Shown piece by piece: positions 5,732 through 12,464 of a DNA stretch of 16,931 nt. The stretch covers positions 33,223 through 50,153 of the forward strand of contig MGQK01000071.1 in NCBI GenBank assembly GCA_001797815.1, in the 5' to 3' direction. The stretch comes from Deltaproteobacteria bacterium RBG_13_61_14. GTDB taxonomy: Bacteria > RBG-13-61-14. Position 1 is the first letter of the stretch, and each line of letters opens with the position of its first letter. The notes under the pieces are model-generated. The model did no database searches. It worked only from the letters and a program-made list of their open reading frames with translations, and had not been told where the DNA came from. The position numbers and the translations under genes were made by a program.

Positions 5732-6322
5732 ATGGCCATGCAAAGTTTGGATCCGTTTTCGTATCCTCAGTACACGGTGCGGAGAGCGTTCTTGAGCTTG
5801 TGGCACCGGAAGTTCCGGATCTACGAGCCTTCGGGCCAATTGGTCCTCTATTCGGAAATGAAAGCCTTGAAGCTCCGGGAGGACATCCGGGTTTACGCGG
5901 ACGAGGAAAAAAGTCAGGAACTGCTGGTGATCAAGGCGCGGCAGGTTTTGGACATCAGCGCTACTTACGATGTTTGGGACGCCCGGCAATCGCAGAAGGT
6001 GGGCGCGCTCCGGCGCAAGGGCCTGAAGAGCGTGGTGCGGGACGAGTGGACGATTTTCAACGCCCAGGACCAGGAGATCGGCAAAATCGAGGAAGACAGC
6101 CTGGCTTTGGCCCTGATCCGGCGCTTCCTCACCAACCTCATCCCCCAATCCTACACGGTCGAGCTAAAGGGCCAGCCCCTGATCCAATTCAAACAGAACT
6201 TCAACCCCTTCCTGCTCAAGCTCTCCCTCGATTTCTCCGGCGATCTCAATTCTCAGCTCGACCGCCGGCTGGGCCTGGCCGCGGCCATCCTGCTTTGCGC
6301 CATCGAGGGACGGCAGCAATAG
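5732..6322 (+). CDS. LURP-one-related (LOR/DUF567, tubby-like fold) protein
   Basis: 196 residues, the usual size for the LURP-one-related family. Repeating beta-strand pairs such as RKFRIYEPSGQLVLYSEMKALKLREDIRVY (26-55), QELLVIKARQVLDISATYDVWD and YTVELKGQPLIQFKQNF are typical of this 12-strand barrel. The hydrophobic stretch LGLAAAILLCAIEG at the C-terminus is where tubby-like proteins have a helix buried in the barrel; it could be mistaken for a membrane anchor. Bacterial members are largely uncharacterised. The related scramblase and tubby folds bind phospholipids, so a membrane-lipid role is possible but is inference only. The start is set by AAAAGGAGAA (5717-5726), 5 bases from the ATG. 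It lies 57 bases after the peptidase in the same direction, so it may belong to that operon or have its own promoter, which I could not identify. Confidence 0.8.
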   Translation: MAMQSLDPFSYPQYTVRRAFLSLWHRKFRIYEPSGQLVLYSEMKALKLREDIRVYADEEKSQELLVIKARQVLDISATYDVWDARQSQKVGALRRKGLKSVVRDEWTIFNAQDQEIGKIEEDSLALALIRRFLTNLIPQSYTVELKGQPLIQFKQNFNPFLLKLSLDFSGDLNSQLDRRLGLAAAILLCAIEGRQQ

Positions 6323-6629
6323 ACCGGTCTGCGCCAGCATTGATCTCGGCTGGCATTGGAGCCTTGCGGATGGCAGGGAGAACCCCGGCCCACTCCTTGC
6401 CCTGCCTGCCCCTGATGGGCCGGGAGCAGGCCAGAGGGCTCTGCCACAACTGCTGCCATTTGCCGGCCCCCCACCTTCGCTGTCGCGCCCGCGGCCCGAT
6501 TCCGGGTCTTTTGATCCGGGCCGGATATGCTACCATAAGCGGAGGCCGGGAACGCGCGTCTTTTCCTGGTGGTCAAATGAGCGGCTTTGCCCAGGACCCG
6601 GGGCGACAAAGAAGAAGGAAAGGCTAGCC
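6323..6629. other. Intergenic stretch with no supported gene
   Basis: About 300 bases between the LURP-one gene and the CoA-transferase fusion gene. The frames crossing it run into neighbouring genes out of phase and give low-complexity Arg/Pro/Gly-rich products, so I call no gene. A short imperfect stem, GCCAGC/GCTGGC near 6333-6355, lies just after the LURP-one stop but lacks a T-run. A weak promoter candidate, TTGATC (6511-6516) with CATAAG after 17 bases, is too poor to list separately. The Shine-Dalgarno-like AAGGAAAGG (6615-6623) belongs to the next gene. Confidence 0.5.
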
Positions 6630-8504
6630 ATGGAATGGAGGTTGCCGCGACTGAAAGAAGTTTACGAAAGCCGGCTTTGCCCGGTGGCGGCCGCTTTCGA
6701 GAAGATCAAGCCCGGCTCCCGCATCTTCATCGCCACCGCCTGCGCCGAGCCGCAATACCTGGTGAAAAACCTCGCCCGCTTCCCCAAAAACATCGCCGAC
6801 ACCGAGATCCTGCACCTGGTCTCGATCGCCGTCTCCCCTTACACCGACGCCCAGTTCCAGCACCTGTTCCGGCTCAACACTTTTTTCATCGGCCGCGCCG
6901 CCCGCGAGTCGGTGGCCCGGGGCGAGGCCGACTACACGCCGATTTCCCTGTCCGAGATCCCCAAGATCATCAAGAGCGGCCGGCTCCATATTGACGTGGC
7001 CCTGGTCCAGGTCTCGCCGCCGGACGCCTTTGGCAACTGCTCGTTGGGCGTGTCGGTGGAGACGGTGAAGGCCGCGGTGGAGCACGCGGGTTACGTGATC
7101 GCCCAGGTCAACCCCCGGATGCCGCGGACCCTGGGCGACAGTTTTGTCAGCGTGGAGAGCCTGCACGCGATCGTGGAGCATGAGGAGCCGATCCTGGAGT
7201 TTCTGGCCGAGCCCGGCGACGAGGTGACCGAGCGGATCGGCTTTTACGTCTCCCGGCTGGTGCCCAACGGCGCTACCATCCAGGCCGGGATCGGCAAGAT
7301 CCCCAACGCCGCGCTCCGCCACCTGATGGACAAGCGCGACCTGGGCGTGCACACCGAGATGTTCTCCGACGGGCTGATCGAGCTCTACGAGGCCGGGGTG
7401 ATCAACAACCGGAAAAAGACCTTCCATCCCGGCAAGATCATCGCCGCCTTCTGCATGGGCTCCCAGCGCCTCTACGACACCATCAACAACAACCCGGTCT
7501 TCGAGTTCTACACCACCGATTACGTCTCCGACCCCCGCAACATCGCGCGCAACGAAAGCATGGTCGCGATCAACTCCGCTCTGGAAATTGACCTCACCGG
7601 CCAGGTCTGCGCCGACTCGCTCGGCAGCCAGTTCTTCTCCGGCATCGGCGGCCAGGCCGACTTCATCCGGGGCGCGGCGCTCGCCCGCTACGGCCGGCCG
7701 ATCATCGCGCTGCCGTCCACCGCCAAGGCCGGCGCCGTCTCCCGGATCGTGCCCGTGCTCTCCCGCGGCGCCGGCGTGGTCACCACCCGGGGCGACGTGC
7801 ATTACGTGGTCACCGAATACGGGATCGCCTACCTCCACGGCAAGAGCATCCGCGAGCGGGCCCTGGCCCTGCTCAACATCGCCCACCCCTCGTTCCGGCC
7901 GGGCCTGCTGGAAGAGGCCAAGAAGCTGAAGTTCATTTACGCCGACCAGGAGCTTCCGCCCGAAGGCGGCAGCCTCTACCCGGAGCGGTATGCCTGGACC
8001 TTCACCCCCCGCGAGGCCGGGGAGGTGAAGTTCCGGCCGATCAAGCCGGTGGACGAGGAAAAACTACGGCGCTTCTTTTATAGTTTGAGCGAGCAGGACG
8101 TGTATTACCGGTTCATGGGCGCGGTGAAGACCCTGCCCCACAAGCAGGCGCAACCGCTGGTGGTGCTGGATTACGAGGAGAAGTTCGCGGTGGTGGGATA
8201 CATCGGCGGGGAGGAGGACGAGGAGCTGGTGGGGGTGGCCCGCTACTTCCTGGACCGGGCCACCAACCTGGCCGAGGCCGCAATCGTGGTCCGGCCCGAC
8301 TGGCAGGGCAAGGGAGTCGGCAGCTTTCTGCTCCGCGCGCTGATCGAGGTGGCCCAGGAGAAAGGCGTCTCCGGCATCGTGGCCGAGGTGCTCGCCATCA
8401 ACCGCCGGATGATGAACGTGATTTACAAGCTCGGCTACAAGGTCCACAGCTCCCTGGAAGGCGGCGTTTACTCCGTCAACTTCCGCTTTGACGAAAAAGC
8501 ATGA
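6630..8504 (+). CDS. Acetyl-CoA hydrolase/CoA-transferase fused to a C-terminal GNAT acetyltransferase
   Basis: 624 residues, two domains. Residues 1 to about 440 match the acetyl-CoA hydrolase/4-hydroxybutyrate CoA-transferase (class I CoA-transferase) family: QAGIGKIPNAAL (218-229), the HTEMFSDGL stretch (241-249) in which E243 corresponds to the catalytic Glu that forms a glutamyl-CoA thioester, and GGQADFIRGA (340-349). Residues about 467-620 form a GNAT domain with the acetyl-CoA loop VRPDWQGKGVGSFLL (554-568; Q/RxxGxG/A pattern Q559-G-K-G-V-G564). The first domain should move CoA between carboxylic acids or hydrolyse acyl-CoA; the second should acetylate an amine, perhaps a protein lysine. 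Single-domain relatives stop near residue 440, and similar fusions are known from deltaproteobacteria (from memory). The ATG at 6630 is preceded by AAGGAAAGG (6615-6623). It appears to be transcribed on its own. Cytoplasmic. Confidence 0.9.
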   Translation: MEWRLPRLKEVYESRLCPVAAAFEKIKPGSRIFIATACAEPQYLVKNLARFPKNIADTEILHLVSIAVSPYTDAQFQHLFRLNTFFIGRAARESVARGEADYTPISLSEIPKIIKSGRLHIDVALVQVSPPDAFGNCSLGVSVETVKAAVEHAGYVIAQVNPRMPRTLGDSFVSVESLHAIVEHEEPILEFLAEPGDEVTERIGFYVSRLVPNGATIQAGIGKIPNAALRHLMDKRDLGVHTEMFSDGLIELYEAGVINNRKKTFHPGKIIAAFCMGSQRLYDTINNNPVFEFYTTDYVSDPRNIARNESMVAINSALEIDLTGQVCADSLGSQFFSGIGGQADFIRGAALARYGRPIIALPSTAKAGAVSRIVPVLSRGAGVVTTRGDVHYVVTEYGIAYLHGKSIRERALALLNIAHPSFRPGLLEEAKKLKFIYADQELPPEGGSLYPERYAWTFTPREAGEVKFRPIKPVDEEKLRRFFYSLSEQDVYYRFMGAVKTLPHKQAQPLVVLDYEEKFAVVGYIGGEEDEELVGVARYFLDRATNLAEAAIVVRPDWQGKGVGSFLLRALIEVAQEKGVSGIVAEVLAINRRMMNVIYKLGYKVHSSLEGGVYSVNFRFDEKA

Positions 8505-8518
8505 GGCAATAGACGGTA

Positions 8519-8535
8519 GGTGTCAGGTATCAAGG
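8519..8535 (+). repeat. GGTGTCAGG-type dispersed word, weak copy
   Basis: GGTGTCAGGTATCAAGG, 15 bases after the stop of the CoA-transferase/GNAT gene. It matches the words at 14292-14317 and, inverted, at 1189-1217. Short and degenerate, so it could be chance. Confidence 0.35.
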
Positions 8536-8600
8536 CCTCGAGAGGCATGAACCTGGAGGCTCTAATCCGACATACTCTCTTCACCGGCCCATTCAATTAT

Positions 8601-8628
8601 GTAAAGTTTAATATTTAGATCTGACCCC
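8601..8628. repeat. Possible remnant end of an IS200/REP-transposase-type element
   Basis: The AT-rich string GTAAAGTTTAATATTTAG followed by ATCTGACCCC stands out in composition from its GC-rich surroundings. Read on the minus strand it starts GGGGTCAGATCTAAATATTA, a phrase I associate from memory with the flanks of REP-associated or IS200-like transposase genes. No transposase is present in the window. Low confidence. Confidence 0.25.
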
Positions 8629-8637
8629 GATCTCCTG

Positions 8638-8666
8638 TTGACGATGCAATCAATTCGCCCTAGGAT
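8638..8666 (+). promoter_or_regulatory. Candidate sigma70-type promoter of the DUF362 cassette
   Basis: -35 TTGACG (8638-8643), 17-base spacer, -10 TAGGAT (8661-8666). Transcription would begin near 8673, only about 10 bases before the chosen ATG and inside the Shine-Dalgarno-like GAAGGA (8671-8676). The geometry is therefore tight and the call is moderate at best. Confidence 0.35.
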
Positions 8667-8682
8667 AAATGAAGGATGGAAT

Positions 8683-9981
8683 ATGGCCGATCAATCTAGA
8701 GTAATGATCAGGGCTTGTCCTGATTATGACGACCTTGATCGCATCAGGGGCATTGTTTCCGAAGGCATGGAGGAATTGGGCGCGAAGCCGTTTGGCAAGG
8801 TATTGCTCAAATACAACATGGTCTTTGCGCATGAGCGGTTTGGCCTCCACCCTTATACTAATCCTCGGGTGCTGGAAGCGATCATTGATGTCCTCGCGGC
8901 CCGCCCGGAGGTTGAGAAGGTCATCTTAGGCGAGAGGACTGGGGTCTATGTTCCCACGCGCTACCACTTTATCCGGGCCGGTTACGAATTCCTGAAACAA
9001 AAGCCCAAGGTCGAAATCTGCTTCTTTGACGAGGATCAACTGGTGGAAGTTGCGCTGGCCAAGGGCGGTTTCCATAAAAGCCTGCGCTTCTCCCGCACGC
9101 TGGTCGAGGCGGACTACAAGCTGTATGCGCCCAAGCTCAAACACCATGTCACCACGCGTCTGACCTGCGCCTTGAAGCTTAACATGGGAATCTGCGACCA
9201 GAAGGAGCGCCTCTTGGGTCACGACTGGCACCTCGAGGAAAAAATCGCGGACCTTTACGAAGTCGGCCATCCGGATTTTGTGGTGGTGGACGCGGTGGAT
9301 ATTGGCCAGCAGAATGAGATCTTCCCTAAGCCACTGCGCCTGGGCGCCATCCTGATGGGGACTTCGAGTGTGGCCATAGACTCGGTGGGCGCTCGGATCC
9401 TGGGGTTTGCCCCGGACCAGATCGAGCATCTCCGAATCGTCCGGTCGCGCGGCTGGGAGCCGGTCTCGGATGACCAGATTGAAATCAGCAGCGAGCTTTC
9501 CTGGGATGAGATCAAGGAGAAAACCAAGGATTTTGACTACAGCTATTCGGATCTGGGCAAGCTTGATACACCCATCCGTTTCTTGCTGGGTGATCACCCG
9601 GGCGGGAATGAACCTTGCTGGGGAGGATGCATCAACACGCTCAAGGGTGCCCTGGCCGGTTTTGAAGCGTATGCGGCCGGTTCGATCAAGCGGGCAAGGC
9701 CTCTGGCCCTGGTGGTAGGCGAGTACGATGGCGACGTGGACGGGCAGGGGCATCCGATCCTGCTGATCGGAAACTGCACCAAGGTCAAGGGCAAGGTCCA
9801 GGGCAAGACGCGCCGGATCTGGGGATGCCCGGTAGGAATTCCCATCTTCACCGTGCTGGCCCCTTATTACTTGGGAATCCCTTCGCCCCTGCTCGGAGAG
9901 GAGCCGGCGCAGATATACAAGTTCCCCTCTCAAGTGGCTTTATCTTACTTCCATAAGATGATCAATCGAGCGTTTCGATAA
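8683..9981 (+). CDS. DUF362 domain-containing protein with a Cys-rich C-terminal domain
   Basis: 432 residues from the ATG at 8683, which has GAAGGA (8671-8676) 6 bases upstream. A TTG-initiated extension to 8638 would add 15 residues but overlaps the candidate promoter. Residues about 38-245 follow the DUF362 pattern: LLKYNMVF, then HPYTNPRVLEAIIDVLAARP with VEKVILGERTG, the central KLKHHVTTRLTCALKLNMGI, and DFVVVDAVDIGQQN to LMGTSSVAIDSVGARILGF. The extra region about 296-432 carries four Cys (C312-x3-C316, C365, C382) with Gly-rich surroundings, which could bind a metal or an iron-sulfur cluster; the usual 2[4Fe-4S] ferredoxin motif is absent. Molecular function of DUF362 proteins is poorly known. 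There is no signal peptide or membrane segment. It leads a three-gene co-directional set with a membrane protein (49-base gap) and a secreted SRPBCC protein. Confidence 0.85.
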   Translation: MADQSRVMIRACPDYDDLDRIRGIVSEGMEELGAKPFGKVLLKYNMVFAHERFGLHPYTNPRVLEAIIDVLAARPEVEKVILGERTGVYVPTRYHFIRAGYEFLKQKPKVEICFFDEDQLVEVALAKGGFHKSLRFSRTLVEADYKLYAPKLKHHVTTRLTCALKLNMGICDQKERLLGHDWHLEEKIADLYEVGHPDFVVVDAVDIGQQNEIFPKPLRLGAILMGTSSVAIDSVGARILGFAPDQIEHLRIVRSRGWEPVSDDQIEISSELSWDEIKEKTKDFDYSYSDLGKLDTPIRFLLGDHPGGNEPCWGGCINTLKGALAGFEAYAAGSIKRARPLALVVGEYDGDVDGQGHPILLIGNCTKVKGKVQGKTRRIWGCPVGIPIFTVLAPYYLGIPSPLLGEEPAQIYKFPSQVALSYFHKMINRAFR

Positions 9982-10030
9982 TACCGGGAGCAGAGATATC
10001 TCGCCCGGAAGGAAGAGGAGGTAGTTGGCC

Positions 10031-10591
10031 ATGTTACAAACTGACTTGTTTTTTTCCTACGGTCTGGCATCCGGCCTTGCCCTTGCCGCGAAGAATCAAT
10101 TGAAAAGGGAGCCGGATTCGCTGGTCAATAAATATTTTCTCGCAACCGTCTTGTGGCTCTCGCTCTTCTTTGTTCCTCAGATCCTTTATCTGCTCAAGCG
10201 CTTCCCGGCCTGGGAATCAATGTTCGTGGCCAATTCTTATTCCGACTATCCTCCGTGGTTTATGAGCCTTTATCCCATTGCCACCATCGTTATGGGAGCG
10301 CTGGGTTTTTATTTCACAAATATTTTCCTCAAAAAAGGGAACACCACCGCGGCCATGATTCAGGTGATCTGGAGCTTTGTTGCCGCCCTCTTTATAGCTA
10401 CCATCGGTTGGGATGGCACCGGATACCAGAGGCTGCTTTACGCGGGGACGGGAACAGACTGGGTGAATGGCGTGGTTTTTCCCTTCACGGCTTTTTTTAC
10501 CGGACCGGTTTTCCTTAACTTGTTGTGGCTGGAAGCGCTCTTATTAATACCTTATTCGTTTCTTTTCCTGAAATGGGCCAGGGAAAAATAA
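10031..10591 (+). CDS. Multi-pass integral membrane protein of unknown family
   Basis: 186 residues, mostly hydrophobic. Likely membrane segments are at about 6-20, 35-55, 78-100, 107-127 and 146-180; the last is long enough for two passes. That gives five or six. Loops hold aromatic-rich polar stretches (FVANSYSDYPPWF at 65-77 and GWDGTGYQRLLYAGTGTDW at 126-144) that might line a site at the membrane surface. I do not recognise the family. The ATG at 10031 is preferred over a TTG two codons upstream because GGAGGT (10017-10022) sits 8 bases before the ATG. Codon use is less GC-rich than in genes to the left and marks the start of a composition change. Spacing (49 bases after DUF362, about 137 before the SRPBCC gene) suggests co-transcription with DUF362 at least. 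Confidence 0.75.
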   Translation: MLQTDLFFSYGLASGLALAAKNQLKREPDSLVNKYFLATVLWLSLFFVPQILYLLKRFPAWESMFVANSYSDYPPWFMSLYPIATIVMGALGFYFTNIFLKKGNTTAAMIQVIWSFVAALFIATIGWDGTGYQRLLYAGTGTDWVNGVVFPFTAFFTGPVFLNLLWLEALLLIPYSFLFLKWAREK

Positions 10592-10728
10592 AGACATGAA
10601 CCAGATCCTTTTTGGTAACCCCTTGGGGAGATATCCGAATTGCAATGATTACAACCGGCAACCAGTCGCCCGAGCAGTTCATGAAAGCGTTTCTATTCAC
10701 CAATAGGATGAAAGGTCGGATAAGGAAT

Positions 10729-11427
10729 ATGCTTCGCGCATCAAGGCTGATTGCTCTGGCCGTTTTATCTTTAATGGCCCTGACTAATTCGGGGAATGGT
10801 GAAGCGGCAAAGTTCAATTATAAACTTGATGAGAAGAAATTATTATCCGGCGAGATTCAGGTCTTTGAGGAGGAATATAAAGTAGAGGGCAAAGGCATAA
10901 AAAAGAGGGTTGTTGGAGTAATGATCTTGAAGGCTCCGCTGGATAAGGTATGGCAAGTCCTTGAAGACTGGGATGCGATGGGCAAGTTTGTTCCAGGTCT
11001 TGAGTATAACAAAACAATATATGTATTTGAACCGCCGGGCAGTAAAGATAAAATAGGGAATTCACTGATTGAAGGACAACTTAAGGTGTTATATTTATCC
11101 ATAAATTATACGCTGAATGTGAAGTTTGATAATGTCAATTACCGGCAGGAGTGGAATTTTGTAACTGACGAACAGGTTGAAATCTATAATAAGAAAAATA
11201 TCCATGTTAAAAAGGCAACCAGGGGTTTGAAGAGTATTGAAGGATTCGAGTATGTCGAGCCCTATGGTGACGGTTCTTCAACCATTTATTATTATGCTCC
11301 CATTGTAGAGACTTCCATTCCTTTGCCGGAATTCTTGGAGCAAGCTCTCTCCAGGTCCACTCTTAGGGGTTATATGGAAGGAATACGCCAAATGGTTAAT
11401 TCTTATGGCAACGAGAAATCCCAATGA
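10729..11427 (+). CDS. Secreted SRPBCC (START/polyketide-cyclase-like) domain protein
   Basis: 232 residues from the ATG at 10729. Residues 1-27 form a clear signal peptide: basic start LRASR, core LIALAVLSLMALT, then a small polar region ending near GEAAKF. The mature part fits the SRPBCC helix-grip fold: V-I-L-K-A-P-L-D-K-V-W-style opening (VMILKAPLDKVWQVLEDWDAMGKFVPG, split at 64-90), a run of beta strands, and a C-terminal long helix (LPEFLEQALSRSTLRGYMEGIRQMV, 199-223). Such proteins bind hydrophobic ligands such as lipids; the ligand here is unknown. The frame is open upstream to a TTG at 10612, with in-frame ATGs at 10645, 10681 and 10708. None has a convincing Shine-Dalgarno sequence; I chose 10729 for its signal peptide and the purine-rich run before it. 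The gene is strikingly AT-rich (bases 11041-11100 are 30% GC, against 77% for 7681-7740), suggesting recent acquisition. Confidence 0.8.
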   Translation: MLRASRLIALAVLSLMALTNSGNGEAAKFNYKLDEKKLLSGEIQVFEEEYKVEGKGIKKRVVGVMILKAPLDKVWQVLEDWDAMGKFVPGLEYNKTIYVFEPPGSKDKIGNSLIEGQLKVLYLSINYTLNVKFDNVNYRQEWNFVTDEQVEIYNKKNIHVKKATRGLKSIEGFEYVEPYGDGSSTIYYYAPIVETSIPLPEFLEQALSRSTLRGYMEGIRQMVNSYGNEKSQ

Positions 11428-11482
11428 CCGACGTAAAATTAGTAAAATTAGTATTAGTTGTAACTTCTCTCTTTATATTATC

Positions 11483-12406
11483 CTATTCGTGGACGGGACT
11501 TCTTATCGCCAAGTAACCGCCGATTGCGATCAGGCCGGCGCCGAGGAGGAAGCGGAGGGGGAGCGGGTCGTGGAAGATAAGGGCGGCGAGGGGAATCCCG
11601 ACCACCGGCTGGACCAGGATGGTGACGCCCACCTGGTGCGATTCCCGGCGGGCCAGGACCCGGTACCACATCCAGTAGCCGAACCCGGTGGCGAGCAGGC
11701 CGAGAAAGGCGGCGGCGAGAAGAGCGTTGAGCGACGGCGGCTGGCGGACGAATTCACCGGCAAGCTTAGGTGCATAGAACAGGGTCAAAAGCAGCCAGCC
11801 GCACAGGCAGGCCAGCGCGGTGGCGGTAAAGGGCCGGGTGGTCCGCAAGACCCGCTTGCCGATGATCGTGTAGCAACCTTCGACCAGAATCCCGCCCATG
11901 ATTAAGAGGTCGCCGAAGCGATAACCGCCCGCGAACAACGCGAGGTTGGCGAAATCGAGGTTCAAGATCAGAAAGACCCCCGCGGTCCCGGCAAGGAGCC
12001 CCAGGACCGCGGCGGGGCGGATGCGCTCGCGGAGCAAGAGAGCGGAGAGCAGGAAGATCACGGACGCCTCGGAGACGCGGAGCGCGGTGGCATGGGAAGC
12101 CGGGGCCAGGGTCAGGCCGGAATAGTGGAGGACAAAGTTGAGGAAGAAGCCGGAGGCTCCGAGGGCAAGGAAGGGAAGCAGGCCGGCGAGGGTGCGGGGG
12201 ATTTCCGCCCGCTGGCGCCAGAGCGCGGGCGCGAACGCGGCGAGGGCGATGGTGAGCCGGAGCCAGGCCAGGGCCGAGGGGCTGAGCTCTTCCACCGCGG
12301 CCTTGGCCACCACGTCGGTCGAGCCCCAGATGGCATTGGCCAGGACCAGGACCAGCCAATCGGAAGCAGCGGAGCGCCTTCCCGCTGAATGAGGGTGCAG
12401 GTTCAT
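11483..12406 (-). CDS. EamA/DMT-family permease
   Basis: 307 residues with about ten hydrophobic segments arranged as two EamA repeats of five. Family stretches are visible: LVLANAIWGSTDVVAKAAVE near the start (20-39), the first-repeat end VFLILNLDF (about 143-151), the second-repeat SFLGLL-like LLAAAFLGLLATGFGYWMWYR, and the final GAGLIAIGGYLAIR. Drug/metabolite-transporter family proteins export metabolites such as amino acids or nucleotides across the inner membrane by ion antiport; the substrate cannot be predicted. The ATG at 12406 has no clear Shine-Dalgarno sequence, and a hairpin with a T-rich tail ends 8 bases upstream, so initiation is unusual. The gene lies downstream of gdpD in the same direction and is convergent with the SRPBCC gene, 55 bases away. 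Confidence 0.9.
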   Translation of the reverse strand: MNLHPHSAGRRSAASDWLVLVLANAIWGSTDVVAKAAVEELSPSALAWLRLTIALAAFAPALWRQRAEIPRTLAGLLPFLALGASGFFLNFVLHYSGLTLAPASHATALRVSEASVIFLLSALLLRERIRPAAVLGLLAGTAGVFLILNLDFANLALFAGGYRFGDLLIMGGILVEGCYTIIGKRVLRTTRPFTATALACLCGWLLLTLFYAPKLAGEFVRQPPSLNALLAAAFLGLLATGFGYWMWYRVLARRESHQVGVTILVQPVVGIPLAALIFHDPLPLRFLLGAGLIAIGGYLAIRSPVHE

Positions 12407-12413
12407 GATCTAG

Positions 12414-12440
12414 AAAATAAGGGCACGGCCTGCCGTGCCC
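12414..12440 (-). terminator. Hairpin with T-rich tail after the GDPD gene
   Basis: Read on the minus strand: GGGCACGGC, AG loop, GCCGTGCCC (12440-12421), then TTATTTT (12420-12414). A perfect 9-bp GC-rich stem followed by a T-rich run has the form of an intrinsic terminator for the GDPD gene, which stops at 12465. The preceding bases GTAGGGGC match the ends of the composite repeat cores at 1262-1321 and 16138-16196, so this may be a third, single-hairpin relative used as a terminator. Confidence 0.6.
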
Positions 12441-12464
12441 CTACTCTTTATTTGCGTCTCGCTT

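Noticed and set aside
4721-6148. 475-codon minus-strand frame over the peptidase and LURP-one genes
   Set aside because: Low-complexity His/Arg/Gly-rich product, antisense to two recognisable families; a by-product of high GC at third codon positions.
6624-7886. 420-codon minus-strand frame antisense to the CoA-transferase domain
   Set aside because: His/Asp/Gly-rich shadow of a well-supported gene, with no motif and no ribosome binding site.
11428-11482. Tandem TAAAATTAG words near 11435-11455 as a possible regulatory site
   Set aside because: Only two full copies in AT-rich DNA between convergent genes; easily expected by chance.
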